A stretch of DNA of 64,000 nucleotides from Streptomyces sp. MMG1121 (GCF_001280015.1 NZ_LGDV01000130.1:62001-126000); one strand, 5' to 3'; counted from the stretch's first letter, positions 34,887 to 44,142 are shown. The notes: a model not told the origin generated them from the letters alone. Numbers and translations are program-made.

Positions 34887-36374
34887 CTACTCCCCCCGCC
34901 ACCACCGCAGCAACCGCTGCCAGACCCCTCGCGGCCGAACCGGCTCAGGCGCCGCGGGCGCCGGCTCGGGCGCGGCGGGGCGCGGAACGGCGGGCCGGGG
35001 CGCGGCCGCCGGAGCCGGCTCCGTCCGCCGGGTGCCGACCTGCCAGCCGGAGTGGTGCGCCGCCATCGCCATGGGCCGCGGCGGAAGGTCGACGTCCTGC
35101 TGCGGCTTCGGCTCGAAGCGCACGGGCAGGGCCACCAGATGCCGGGAGGCGATGGACGACCGCCAGCGCAGGTCCTCCTCCGGGCATGCGAGCTGGACGT
35201 CGGGCAGCCGCATCAGCAGCGCGTCCACGCCGACGTCGGCGATGGCGCGGCCGATGTCCTGGCCGGGACACTCGTGCGGGCCGCCGCCGAAGGCGAGATG
35301 CGAGCGGTTGCCCTGCATGTTCGCGGACAGGTCCGGGCGGATCCGCGGGTCGAGGTTGCCCGGCGCGGGCGCGAAGAGCAGGCCGTCGCCCTTGCGGATG
35401 CGCTGCCCGCCCAGCTCGGTGTCCTGCTTGGCGAAGTAGCCGAAGACGGTGCTGAACGGCGGCTCGTCCCACAGGGACTGCTCGATCGCCTCCGGCACCG
35501 TCATCTGGCCGCCGTTGAGCTGGGCGCGGAAGCCCGGCTCGGTCAGGACCATGCGCAGCGCGTTGGCGAGGAGGTTCGCGGTGGCCTCGTAGGCCGCGAA
35601 GAGGACGAGCCGCAGGTGTTCGCGGACTTCGTCGTCGGTGAGTCCGGCCGGGTGGGTGACGAGGTGGCTGGTGAAGTCGTCCTCGGGCCGGGCGCGGCGC
35701 CGGGTGGTGAGCCGGCTCAGCGCGTCCATGACGTAGGTGTGGCTCTGGATGGCGGTCTCGGTGCCCTTCAGGGCGTCCCGGGCGGCCTGCACCATGCGGT
35801 CGTTGTACTCCTCGGACATGCCGAGGATCTCGCACATGACGGCCATGGGCAGATGCTCGGCGAACTGGGAGACCAGATCGGCCCGGCCGCGTTCGCAGAA
35901 GCTGTTGACCAGGCCCTGGGTGTAGCGGCCGATGTGCCGGCGCATGCTGCGGTGGTCGATGGTGGCCATGGCCGCGGTGACCGCCGCGCGCAGCCGCTGG
36001 TGCTCGTCGCCCTCGGCATGCGAGCAGATCGGCTGCCAGGCGATGTGCGGCATGAGCGGGTGGTCGGGCTTGACCCTGCCCTCCGCCAGCGGGGTCCAGA
36101 TCCGGCTGTCGCGGGTGTACAGGGAGGGGCTGCGGACCAGATGGAGGTTCTCGGCGTGCCCGAGGACGACCCACATCGGTACGTCCTCGTGGAGCAGCGC
36201 GGGCGCCACGTGGCCGTGCTCCGCCCGCAGGCGTTCGTAGAGGCCGCCCAGGTCCTCGGCGTCGGGGCCGTAGAGCCGGTGCAGCCCGCCGGGGCCGGGG
36301 CCGTGCGCGGGGCAGCCCGGCGGCGGGACGCGGGTGGGGTCGGTGCCGGTCATGGAGGGGGTTTCAGACGTCAC
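34887..36374 (-). CDS. cvnE: Conservon cytochrome P450 (CYP157-like, no EXXR motif)
   Basis: 495 residues. Heme-ligand Cys369 lies in FGGGPHECPGQD. The K-helix carries EQSLW (298-302) where normal P450s have EXXR, and the I-helix reads AYEAT (261-265) without the usual acidic-Thr pair. The CYP157 family of streptomycete conservons is reported to lack EXXR in the same way. After the P450 core there is a 70-residue Pro/Ala/Glu tail ending GVWQRLLRWWRGE, which may contact membrane or partners. GTG start at 36374 with GGAG seven bases upstream. Last gene of the conservon. Catalytic activity is doubtful; a sensing or structural role is possible. Confidence 0.92.
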   Translation of the reverse strand: MTSETPSMTGTDPTRVPPPGCPAHGPGPGGLHRLYGPDAEDLGGLYERLRAEHGHVAPALLHEDVPMWVVLGHAENLHLVRSPSLYTRDSRIWTPLAEGRVKPDHPLMPHIAWQPICSHAEGDEHQRLRAAVTAAMATIDHRSMRRHIGRYTQGLVNSFCERGRADLVSQFAEHLPMAVMCEILGMSEEYNDRMVQAARDALKGTETAIQSHTYVMDALSRLTTRRRARPEDDFTSHLVTHPAGLTDDEVREHLRLVLFAAYEATANLLANALRMVLTEPGFRAQLNGGQMTVPEAIEQSLWDEPPFSTVFGYFAKQDTELGGQRIRKGDGLLFAPAPGNLDPRIRPDLSANMQGNRSHLAFGGGPHECPGQDIGRAIADVGVDALLMRLPDVQLACPEEDLRWRSSIASRHLVALPVRFEPKPQQDVDLPPRPMAMAAHHSGWQVGTRRTEPAPAAAPRPAVPRPAAPEPAPAAPEPVRPRGVWQRLLRWWRGE

Positions 36375-36420
36375 GGTGTCGCTCCGGAACGAAAAAGTGT
36401 GGGAGTCGGGTCGGCGGCGG

Positions 36421-37041
36421 TCAGGTGAGCGCGCCGGACAGGGCGATGGAGTGCAGGAAGCGCATCAGGGTCATCAGCACCTCCTTGCTGGAGGCCCGCC
36501 GGCGTACGTCGCAGTCGAGGATCGGGATCTCCGGGGCCAGGTCCAGCGCGGTGCGCAGTTCCTCGGTCGGGTAACGGGGCGCGTCCGGGAAGGAGTTGAC
36601 GGCGACGACGAAAGGGACGCCGCGTTCCTCCAGCCGGCCCATGACGTCGAAGCTGACCTCCAGACGCCGGGTGTCGACCAGGACGACCGCGCCGAGCGCG
36701 CCTTCGAACAGGCCGTTCCACAGGAACCAGAAACGCTCCTGGCCGGGCGTGCCGAACAGATAGAGCACCAGCTTGTCGGTGATGCTGATGCGGCCGAAGT
36801 CCATGGCCACGGTCGTGGCCGTCTTCGATTCGGAGCCGTAGTTGTCGTCCACGCCGATGCCGGCCTGGGTCATCGTCTCCTCGGTGGTCAGCGGCCTGAT
36901 CTCGCTGACGGAACCGACCATGGTGGTCTTGCCGACGCCGAAGCCGCCGACGATCACGATCTTGACCGCGGCCTGCGCCGTGTGCGGCAGATGATCCTCG
37001 GTGCGGGGGCCGGGGATGGTGTCAGAGCCGTTGAAGTCCAT
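36421..37041 (-). CDS. cvnD: Conservon ATP/GTP-binding protein
   Basis: 206 residues of the Mgl/Ras-like small GTPase group. Walker A GGFGVGKTT (32-40), a switch/G3-like FGTPGQERF, and the G4-like region VAVNSFPDAP (in place of NKxD) are visible. In conservons this protein is proposed to act like a G protein on the CvnA-B-C membrane complex. Its start overlaps cvnC by 20 bp, and the P450 gene follows after 46 bp. Confidence 0.93.
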   Translation of the reverse strand: MDFNGSDTIPGPRTEDHLPHTAQAAVKIVIVGGFGVGKTTMVGSVSEIRPLTTEETMTQAGIGVDDNYGSESKTATTVAMDFGRISITDKLVLYLFGTPGQERFWFLWNGLFEGALGAVVLVDTRRLEVSFDVMGRLEERGVPFVVAVNSFPDAPRYPTEELRTALDLAPEIPILDCDVRRRASSKEVLMTLMRFLHSIALSGALT

Positions 37042-37447
37042 GCATCACCGCTTCGAGAAGTGAACGGTCGGGGAGCGCCTGGCGGACGATCGGGGCGCGC
37101 GCCTGCACCAGTTCGGCCGTGATCAGCTCGGTGATCAGCACGGTCATCGCGCTGAACGGCAAGCTCAGATAAGCCGACAGTTCGGCCACGGACAGGGGGG
37201 CGCCGCACAGTCGCAGCACAGCCGCCTGTTCCGGTGAGGCGCCCGGCTGGGGTGCGGAGCGCGCCACGATTAACGTCACGAGGTCGAGTTCGGCGCGGAC
37301 ACCGTCCTCGGATCCGGCGACCGTGTACAGCCGTTCGGGGTTCTTGGGCTCGGGCTCGCCGCCCGCCGTCTTGGGCGCGGACGGCGGCGGAGGCGGCGGT
37401 GGTGGCGCCGGTTTCGGTTCACGCCGTTTGCGTCGTGGAGGAGTCAT
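37022..37447 (-). CDS. cvnC: Conservon DUF742 protein
   Basis: 141 residues. The C-terminal DUF742 domain (about 40-141) is a small winged-helix-like fold, with RLYTVAGSEDG at its start and SVAELSAYLSLPFSAMTVLI. The N-terminus is basic with an uninterrupted run of eight prolines, unusual even for this family. It overlaps cvnB by 4 bp and cvnD by 20 bp. In the described conservon complexes it interacts with CvnA, CvnB and CvnD. Confidence 0.92.
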   Translation of the reverse strand: MTPPRRKRREPKPAPPPPPPPPSAPKTAGGEPEPKNPERLYTVAGSEDGVRAELDLVTLIVARSAPQPGASPEQAAVLRLCGAPLSVAELSAYLSLPFSAMTVLITELITAELVQARAPIVRQALPDRSLLEAVMHGLQRL

Positions 37448-37848
37448 ACGGTCTGCCCGTTCCGCCGGGGCGGACTGGTGAGATGGGCGCCGATCCGGAC
37501 GACGAGGTCGCGCATCATGCCGCTCATCCGGCCCGGCTCGCAGGTCACGTCGGCGAGTACGGCGAGGAAGGCGTTGGCGCCGGCGTTCATGAGGTAGAAG
37601 TAGCCGCCCTCGATCTCGAAGACGACGACCTTCATGTCACCGGCGCCGGGGATCTCCTGGATGATGGCCCCGGCCAGGCTCTGCACGCCCGCGCAGGCGG
37701 CGGCCACGCGGTCGGCCGCGTCGGGGTCGCCGCCGTAGCGGGCGATGCGCAGGCCGTCGGCGGAGAGGACCACGATCATCTCGATGCCGGGTACGCCGTC
37801 GTTCAGCTGCTTGAGCATCCAGTCGAAGTTGCCGCGCTGCTGGATCAC
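37444..37848 (-). CDS. cvnB: Conservon roadblock/LC7 protein
   Basis: 134 residues, the Roadblock/LC7 fold in full: DWMLKQLNDGVPGIEMIVVLSADGLRIA, a central AGVQSLAGAIIQEIPG and GYFYLMNAGANAFLAVLAD. Such proteins regulate small GTPases (as MglB does MglA), which fits a regulatory role toward CvnD. GTG start overlaps the cvnA stop by 4 bp, and its own stop overlaps cvnC by 4 bp. Confidence 0.94.
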   Translation of the reverse strand: MIQQRGNFDWMLKQLNDGVPGIEMIVVLSADGLRIARYGGDPDAADRVAAACAGVQSLAGAIIQEIPGAGDMKVVVFEIEGGYFYLMNAGANAFLAVLADVTCEPGRMSGMMRDLVVRIGAHLTSPPRRNGQTV

Positions 37849-39515
37849 TTGAGGTCCCCCTCGTCGTCGGCCTCGATGGCGCCCTCGGCGGGGTCGGCCG
37901 AATCGTTAAGCAGGTGCAGGTACTTGGTCGGGTTCAGCGTGAAGTCGGTCAGTTCGGCCGCGGTGGCGTCCTCGGGCATGCCCTTCCTCAGGCCGCCCCA
38001 GAAGTCCTCCATCCACATGCCCGGGGGCCGCTCGATGAGCTTCTTGCGTTCGGGGTCCATCTCGGGCTCGGGCTTCGGTTCGGGCTTGGCCTGCGACCAG
38101 ATGGTGGGCTTGCCCTCGCGCTCGGCCCGCTCGATGGCGGCCTGTTCGGCGTACCGCTGGCTGAGCGGGGTCTTCACCCGGCTGCGGCGCTGCGGCAGGC
38201 CGCCCGCCGTCCACTCGGTGACCTCCGGTACGTCGTCCTCCATGGTGATCCCGGCGGGGATCTTGGGGCTGGTGGGACGGCGCCTCTTCGGCGGACGCTT
38301 GGGGCCCTCGACGGCGCCGAGCGCGGCGACCGGCGCGCCGGTGGCACCGATGCCGTGGGCGGCACCCACGCCGGGCTCGGTGGTGGTCATCACCCGGGGC
38401 ACGATGAGGATCGCGCGGACGCCGCCGTAGGCGGAGGCGCGCAGCGAGACCTCCATGTTGAAGAACTTGCACAGCCGGCCGACGACGGCGAGGCCGAGGC
38501 GCGGGTTCTCGCCGAGGTTGTGCGCGTCGTCTCCCGCCTTGGCGTCCTCGATCATCTGCTCGATGCGGGCGCGGGACTCCTCGTTGAGGCTGACGCCGGC
38601 GTCCTCGATCTCGATGGCGATGCCGGCCTGCACCTCGGCGGCCGTGACGTGCACCTTGGTCGAGGGCGGCGAGTAGCGGGTGGCGTTGTCGAGGAGTTCG
38701 GCGGCGGCGTGGATGACCGGCTCGACCGCGGTGCCCTTGATGTTGATGTTGACGATGGAGTTCAGATCGATGCGGCGGTACTCCAGGATGCGCGACATGG
38801 CACCGCGCAGCGTGCTGTACAGGGAGACCGGCAGGGGCCACTGGCGGCCCGGCCGACCGCCGCCGAGGACGGCGATGGTGTCGGCGAGGCGGCCGATCAG
38901 CGAGGTGCCGTGGTCGATGCGCAGCAGGTCGTCGAAGACCTCGGGGTTGCGGCCGTGGTCCTCCTCCATCTCCCGCAGTTCGTTGGACTGCTGGTGGACG
39001 ATGGCCTGGACGCGGCGCGCGATGGTCACGAAGGAGCGCTCGGTGGCGTCACGCATCGAGATCTCGTGGTCGGCACCGCGCAGCGCGACCCGGAACATCT
39101 CGCGGTACATGTCGGGCAGGGCGCGCAGCTCGGGGTCGGCGTCGTAGACGTTGGTCAGGACGTCCCGGAGCGGTTCTCCGGCGCGCAGCCGCAGCAGGCC
39201 GGTGGGGATGATGTCGGTGGCGAACTTGTCGATCAGTTCGTCCTGGGCGGCGATCCGGTGTTCCAGATACGCCGCGTGACGGGCGTGCTCGTCCTGTTCC
39301 TCGCGGAGCCTGCGGCCGCGACGGGCGGCTTCCGCCCCCGTGGCGAGGACCAGGAGCAGGGCGAGGGCCCCGACCGCAGCTACGGCGATCCGGGCGGACA
39401 CCGGCGCCAGGGCGGCCGCCGCCCCGGTCGCGGCGGCCATCAATATGGCCGGCGGCAACAGCACGCGCGCATAGGGACGTTCACGGCGACCGGGAGGCTT
39501 CTGAACACTCACCAT
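37845..39515 (-). CDS. cvnA: Conservon membrane sensor kinase-like protein
   Basis: 556 residues. Two hydrophobic segments (about 20-62) anchor it in the membrane. A coiled coil and a helical region follow, then a HATPase domain with the N box ELLDNATRYSPPS, ESRARIEQM and LGLAVVGRL. No convincing phospho-accepting His box precedes it, as in other conservon CvnA proteins. The C-terminal 170 residues are disordered and charged with KRPPKRRRPTSPK. It heads the cvnABCDE operon and should nucleate the membrane complex. The position matches the rar/conservon-9 locus known to affect aerial mycelium formation. Confidence 0.93.
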   Translation of the reverse strand: MVSVQKPPGRRERPYARVLLPPAILMAAATGAAAALAPVSARIAVAAVGALALLLVLATGAEAARRGRRLREEQDEHARHAAYLEHRIAAQDELIDKFATDIIPTGLLRLRAGEPLRDVLTNVYDADPELRALPDMYREMFRVALRGADHEISMRDATERSFVTIARRVQAIVHQQSNELREMEEDHGRNPEVFDDLLRIDHGTSLIGRLADTIAVLGGGRPGRQWPLPVSLYSTLRGAMSRILEYRRIDLNSIVNINIKGTAVEPVIHAAAELLDNATRYSPPSTKVHVTAAEVQAGIAIEIEDAGVSLNEESRARIEQMIEDAKAGDDAHNLGENPRLGLAVVGRLCKFFNMEVSLRASAYGGVRAILIVPRVMTTTEPGVGAAHGIGATGAPVAALGAVEGPKRPPKRRRPTSPKIPAGITMEDDVPEVTEWTAGGLPQRRSRVKTPLSQRYAEQAAIERAEREGKPTIWSQAKPEPKPEPEMDPERKKLIERPPGMWMEDFWGGLRKGMPEDATAAELTDFTLNPTKYLHLLNDSADPAEGAIEADDEGDLK

Positions 39516-39805
39516 GGATGCCTTCTGAGACGAATCGGCTGGGTGTCGGGGGAGCTTGTGGGGGGAAGGTTCATAGAACTGTTGGGATCTATCTCATGTT
39601 TGGGAACAGGCGCACGAATTCACCTCAACTCGGTGCGCCGCGGGCGAGCTTAGTCCGACCGGATCATCGCCGTGTCATATTCCGCGTCCACCTGAAATCG
39701 CCCCCGCGACAGGAGTACGCTCGGCCCCATTTACACGCTGGGCTCTCATTCGAACACGTGCGGTAACGGCATATGGCCATGCGAAGGCAACTCACCGTAA
39801 CGAGT
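39516..39805. other. Intergenic region upstream of cvnA
   Basis: About 290 bp with A/T content above its neighbours. It holds short dyads GTTC-ATA-GAAC (near 39570) and ATGGCCAT (near 39774). No gene or convincing promoter hexamer pair is visible. It must contain the cvn promoter. Confidence 0.5.
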
Positions 39806-39831
39806 GAAGGGGCCGCAGATGCGACCCCTTC
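39806..39831 (-). terminator. Terminator of the helicase gene
   Basis: Arms GAAGGGG (39806-39812) and CCCCTTC (39825-39831) with inner CGCA/TGCG pairing, one mismatch overall. Twenty bases after the helicase stop. Confidence 0.8.
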
Positions 39832-39851
39832 GGTGGACGAGCAGGACGTGC

Positions 39852-42659
39852 TTACCCCACGGACGAGTAGGCGACCACACCCCGCAGCAACTGGTCCACG
39901 GCCTTACGCGCGGCCTTCCCCACGGTCGAGCCCTGTGCAGGAGACGCCGCGGAGATCTGCCCCAGCACATCGATCACCTGCTTGCACCACCGTACGAAGT
40001 CCCCCGCCGGCATCTCCGCCTCGCGCAGCACCTCGTCGAGCCCCGTACCGGAAGCCCACATGTACGCGGCCCAGGCGAACCCCAGATCCGGCTCGCGCTG
40101 TCCGACGCCCTCCGTCTGGTTGATCCGGAAGTCCTCCTCCAGGGCGTCGAGCCGGCCCCAGATCCGGACCATCTCCCCCAGCGCGGCCTTCGCCTTGCCG
40201 GAGGGCAGCTTCGGCGCCAGTGCGTCGTCGCTGACCCGCGCCTCGTACACCAACGCCGAGACGCACGCGGCGAGTTCGGCCGGGCCGAGGTCCTCCCAGA
40301 CACCCGCGCGCAGGCATTCGCTGGCCAGCAGGTCGAGTTCGCCGTAGAGCCGGGCGAGGCGCTTGCCGTGTTCGGTGACCTCGTCACCGCGCAGATAGTC
40401 CAGCTCGGTCAGCAGGGCCACGATCCGGTCGAAGGTCCGCGCGATGGTGTTCGTGCGTCCCTCGATCCGGCGTTCCAGCTGGGAGGTGTCACGCAGCAGC
40501 CGGTGGTACCGCTCGGCCCAACGGGCGTGGTCCTCACGGTCATTGCAGCCATGACAGGGGTGCGCGCGGATCGCCGTGCGCAGCCGGGCGATCTCACGGT
40601 CGTCGGCGGCCTGCGAGCGCTTCTTGCGGGCCCGCTCCGGCGGGATGTGCCCGGCCTTGGTGCGCAGCGCCGAGGCGAGGTCCCGGCGGGACTGCGGAGA
40701 GCGCGGGTTGAAGCTCTTCGGGATCCGCATCCGGTCGAGCGGCTCGACCGGCACCGGGAAGTCGATCGACGCCAGCCGCTTGACCTGCCGTTCGGCGGTC
40801 AGCACCAGCGGGCGCGGCCCGTCGTGCTGGTCGAAGCCACGGTGGCCGTTGGAGCGGCCGGCCGGCAGCCCCGGGTCGAGGACCAGGGCGAGGCCCGCGT
40901 ACTTGCCGGTGGGCACGTGGATGACGTCGCCCGGCTTCAGCTTCTCCAGGGCGACTGCGGCCTCCGCGCGCCGCTGGTTCGCGCCCTGCCGGGCCAGCTC
41001 GGTCTCGCGGTCCTTCAGCTCACGGCGCAGCCGCGCGTACTCCTCGAAGTCGCCGAGGTGGCAGGTCATGGACTCCTGGTAGCCCTCGAGGCCCTCCTCG
41101 TTGCGCTGCACCTGGCGGGTGATCCCGACGACCGACTTGTCGGCCTGGAACTGCGCGAAGGAGGTCTCCAGCAGTTCGCGCGAGCGGTGCCGGCCGAACT
41201 GCTCGACCAGGTTGACCGCCATGTTGTACGACGGCTTGAAGCTGGAGCGCAGCGGGTATGTGCGGGTGCCCGCGAGGCCGGCCAGGTGCTCGGGGCTCAT
41301 CCCGCGCTGCCACAGCACCACGGCATGACCCTCGACATCGATCCCGCGCCGCCCCGCACGCCCCGTCAGCTGCGTGTACTCACCGGGCGTGATGTCGGCG
41401 TGCTGCTCGCCGTTCCACTTGACGAGCTTCTCCAGCACCACCGAGCGAGCGGGCATGTTGATGCCGAGGGCGAGGGTCTCGGTCGCGAAGACGGCCTTGA
41501 CCAGGCCACGCACGAACAGCTCCTCCACGACCTCCTTGAAGGTCGGCAGCATGCCCGCGTGGTGGGCGGCGATACCGCGCTCCAGGCCCTCCAGCCACTC
41601 GTAGTAGCCGAGGACGTGGAGGTCCTCCGACGGGATGGAGGCGGTGCGCTCCTCGACCAGGGCACGGACCTGCCCGCGCGCCTCCTCGTCGTTGAGCCTG
41701 AGGCCCGCGTACAGGCACTGCTGGACGGCGGCCTCGCAGGCGGCGCGGCTGAAGATGAAGGTGATGGCGGGCAGCAGGCCCTCGGCGTCCAGGCGCTCGA
41801 TGACCTCGGGGCGGCCCGGGGTCCACACGCGCGAGCGCTGTCTGCGCTCGCGCTCCCGGTCGGCCTCGCGCATCGCCCGGCCGCGGCGACGGTCCTGGTA
41901 CGACGGTCTGGTGGCCTCCATCCGGGCGAGGCGGGCGAGGTCGGGGTTGACGGCCTTCTTGTGGCCCTCGCCCTCCTCGAACAGGTCGTACATCCGGCGC
42001 CCGGCGAGCACGTGCTGGAACAGCGGCACGGGCCGGTGCTCGGAGACGATCACCTCGGTGTCACCGCGGACGGTGTCCAGCCAGTCGCCGAACTCCTCGG
42101 CGTTGGAGACGGTCGCCGACAGTGACACCAGTGTCACCGATTCGGGCAGGTGGATGATCACCTCTTCCCAGACGGCGCCGCGGAAGCGGTCGGAGAGGTA
42201 GTGCACCTCGTCCATGACCACGTAGCCGAGGCCCAGGAGGGTCTGGGAGCCCGCGTACAGCATGTTCCGCAGGACCTCGGTGGTCATCACGACCACCGGG
42301 GCCTCGGAGTTCACGCTGTTGTCGCCGGTGAGCAGGCCGACCTTGTCGGTGCCGTAGCGGCGGCACAGGTCGGCGTACTTCTGGTTCGACAGCGCCTTGA
42401 TGGGTGTCGTGTAGAAGCACTTCTTGCCCTGCTGGAGGGCGAGGTGGACGGCGAACTCGCCGACGATCGTCTTGCCCGAGCCGGTGGGGGCGGCCACCAG
42501 CACGCCCTTCCCCGTCTCGAGTGCCTCGCAGGCCTCGATCTGGAAGGGATCGAGGCCGAAGTCGTACATCTCGCGGAAGGGTGCGAGCGCGGTGGCCTGC
42601 TCGGCTGCCCGCCTGCGGGCTGCCGCGTACCGCTCGGCCGGTGAGAGGTCCTCTGTCAT
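39852..42659 (-). CDS. Ski2/Mtr4-like DEAH-box RNA helicase (HelY type)
   Basis: 935 residues. Motifs: I APTGSGKT, Ia TTPIKALSNQK, II VVMDEVHYL (DEVH), III SLSATVSN, VI YTQLTGRAGRRGID. A C-terminal DSHCT domain follows after an insert with CHGC. Actinobacterial relatives (HelY) are ATP-dependent helicases proposed to act in RNA turnover. ATG 42659 is used. An in-frame start 19 codons upstream would include AT-rich sequence and lacks a ribosome binding site. It follows tatC on the same strand but behind a strong terminator. Confidence 0.92.
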   Translation of the reverse strand: MTEDLSPAERYAAARRRAAEQATALAPFREMYDFGLDPFQIEACEALETGKGVLVAAPTGSGKTIVGEFAVHLALQQGKKCFYTTPIKALSNQKYADLCRRYGTDKVGLLTGDNSVNSEAPVVVMTTEVLRNMLYAGSQTLLGLGYVVMDEVHYLSDRFRGAVWEEVIIHLPESVTLVSLSATVSNAEEFGDWLDTVRGDTEVIVSEHRPVPLFQHVLAGRRMYDLFEEGEGHKKAVNPDLARLARMEATRPSYQDRRRGRAMREADRERERRQRSRVWTPGRPEVIERLDAEGLLPAITFIFSRAACEAAVQQCLYAGLRLNDEEARGQVRALVEERTASIPSEDLHVLGYYEWLEGLERGIAAHHAGMLPTFKEVVEELFVRGLVKAVFATETLALGINMPARSVVLEKLVKWNGEQHADITPGEYTQLTGRAGRRGIDVEGHAVVLWQRGMSPEHLAGLAGTRTYPLRSSFKPSYNMAVNLVEQFGRHRSRELLETSFAQFQADKSVVGITRQVQRNEEGLEGYQESMTCHLGDFEEYARLRRELKDRETELARQGANQRRAEAAVALEKLKPGDVIHVPTGKYAGLALVLDPGLPAGRSNGHRGFDQHDGPRPLVLTAERQVKRLASIDFPVPVEPLDRMRIPKSFNPRSPQSRRDLASALRTKAGHIPPERARKKRSQAADDREIARLRTAIRAHPCHGCNDREDHARWAERYHRLLRDTSQLERRIEGRTNTIARTFDRIVALLTELDYLRGDEVTEHGKRLARLYGELDLLASECLRAGVWEDLGPAELAACVSALVYEARVSDDALAPKLPSGKAKAALGEMVRIWGRLDALEEDFRINQTEGVGQREPDLGFAWAAYMWASGTGLDEVLREAEMPAGDFVRWCKQVIDVLGQISAASPAQGSTVGKAARKAVDQLLRGVVAYSSVG

Positions 42660-42735
42660 CGTGCTTTCGAGCGTACCGGGCCCCACTGACAACAGGACGA
42701 TCATTATCCGGAACGTGGGCTGATCGACAAAGACG

Positions 42736-42776
42736 GCTGCCCCCGGCCCGGGGAAGTCATCCGGGCCGGGGGCAGC
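42736..42776 (-). terminator. Terminator of tatAC
   Basis: Perfect 16-bp arms: GCTGCCCCCGGCCCGG (42736-42751) and its complement (42761-42776), 9-nt loop, 26 bp after the tatC stop. Confidence 0.85.
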
Positions 42777-42802
42777 GCGTGGCAGCTCCGTGCGTGTGAA
42801 GG

Positions 42803-43750
42803 TCAGGTCACGTCGTCGTAGCCGTTGACCCGGTCGGTGCCGGACGGCTCGGGGGCGGTGCTCGCGGTCACCGCTTCCACCTCGTCGATCTCCTCGGGTG
42901 TGAGGTCCAGCCGGGAGGCCTCGTCGTCCGAGAGTCCGTCGTCCGCACGGCGGGCCCGGCGCCGGTCGACGAACAGCGAGACGGCCACCGCGACGAAGTA
43001 CAGAACCCAGATCGGCGCGGCCAGGGCCAGCATCGTGAGCGGGTCGGTGCTGGGCGTGGCCACGGCGGCGAACGCCGTGATGCCGACGATCATGGCGCGC
43101 CACCAGCTGAGCATCCGCTTGCCGGACAGGATGCCGGTGAGGTTCAGCATGACCAGCAGCAGCGGCATCTCGAAGGCGAGACCGAACACCAGGATCATGC
43201 GCGTGACCAGGTCGAGCAGGCCGTCCAGCGGCAGCAGGTTGTCGACCCCGGCGGGGGAGAAGTGGAGCAGCGCCTTCGCGGTCTCGGGCAGCACCCTGAA
43301 GCCGAGGTAGCCGCCACCGATGAAGAGAGGGAAGCCGAACCCGACGAACGCGTAGGCGTACTTCTTCTCGTGCCGGTGCAGGCCCGGCGCGACGAACGCC
43401 CACAGCTGGTAGAGCCACACCGGCGCGGCCAGCACGACACCGGCCATCAGCGAAGTCTTCAGCGCCAGCGTGAACGGCGTCAGCAGACCGCTGATGGTGA
43501 TGTGCGCGCAGGTCTTCTGCTTCGACGATGCCTTCGCCAGTTGCTCGAAGGACTGCGAACAGCCCACCGAGTCGAGCAGCGGCCTGGTGATGACATTGAT
43601 GATGTCTTTGTAGAAGAAGGCCGCCACGATCGTCACGATGACGATCGCCAGGACACCCTTCGCGAGCCGGTTGCGCAGCTCACGCAAGTGATCCGCGAGT
43701 GGCATACGCCCCTCGGGATCTCTCTCCTTCTCGCGGGCAGACTTGGGCAA
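42803..43750 (-). CDS. tatC: Sec-independent protein translocase TatC
   Basis: 315-residue polytopic core of the twin-arginine translocase with six predicted membrane helices. The conserved N-terminal cytoplasmic motif PLADHLRELRNRL and helix pattern are present. The acidic C-terminal tail extends about 60 residues beyond helix 6. It recognises RR signal peptides of folded proteins. TTG at 43750 is taken as the start because GAGGATGTGG precedes it. ATG 43705, 15 codons downstream, is the alternative. 45 bp after tatA; tatB is not in this window. Confidence 0.95.
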   Translation of the reverse strand: MPKSAREKERDPEGRMPLADHLRELRNRLAKGVLAIVIVTIVAAFFYKDIINVITRPLLDSVGCSQSFEQLAKASSKQKTCAHITISGLLTPFTLALKTSLMAGVVLAAPVWLYQLWAFVAPGLHRHEKKYAYAFVGFGFPLFIGGGYLGFRVLPETAKALLHFSPAGVDNLLPLDGLLDLVTRMILVFGLAFEMPLLLVMLNLTGILSGKRMLSWWRAMIVGITAFAAVATPSTDPLTMLALAAPIWVLYFVAVAVSLFVDRRRARRADDGLSDDEASRLDLTPEEIDEVEAVTASTAPEPSGTDRVNGYDDVT

Positions 43751-43795
43751 CCCACATCCTCATCTCGTGCAGCGGACCGGGGCCCGGTCCTCGCC

Positions 43796-44086
43796 TCAGC
43801 GCTGGGTCGTGTCCGTCGGCTCGTTGACCGGCCGGGAGCTGGTCACGTCGCCGGGCGAGGCCTGGATCGTGCGCTGAGCCGGGCTCTGCTCCTCGGCGGG
43901 CTGGGCCTGGGCGGAGGTGGTGGACTGCTTGCCCTCGTCCTTCATCGCCTTGGCCTCGCTCTTCAGGATGCGCGCGGACTTGCCGAGCGAGCGCGCCATG
44001 TCCGGAAGCTTCTTGGAGCCGAACACGAGGACGATCACGAGAACCAGGAGCACCAGGTGCCACGGCTCAAGTGCGTTGCGGAACAT
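43796..44086 (-). CDS. tatA: Sec-independent protein translocase TatA
   Basis: 96 residues: one N-terminal membrane helix ([20 protein letters not shown]), the FG(S)KKLP hinge, an amphipathic helix [15 protein letters not shown] and a flexible polar tail. TatA oligomers form the export conduit with TatC. ATG 44086 with AAGGTGAAG. A perfect 18-bp palindrome lies 38 bp upstream, within the likely promoter or leader. Confidence 0.96.
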   Translation of the reverse strand: MFRNALEPWHLVLLVLVIVLVFGSKKLPDMARSLGKSARILKSEAKAMKDEGKQSTTSAQAQPAEEQSPAQRTIQASPGDVTSSRPVNEPTDTTQR

Positions 44087-44124
44087 AAGTCTTCACCTTC
44101 TCACTGAGGCGGGGCGGCGGGGCA

Positions 44125-44142
44125 TGTCCGACCGGTCGGACA
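44125..44142. promoter_or_regulatory. Perfect 18-bp palindrome upstream of tatA
   Basis: TGTCCGACCGGTCGGACA is self-complementary throughout, with no spacer. It is too symmetric and too close to the start codon for a typical terminator. It looks like a dimeric repressor site (for example TetR type) or a leader hairpin. Downstream of it is the tatA ribosome binding site. Confidence 0.6.

Noticed and set aside
42803..44086. tatB beside tatA and tatC
   Set aside because: Only one TatA/B-type gene is present, and its short tail and hinge fit TatA.
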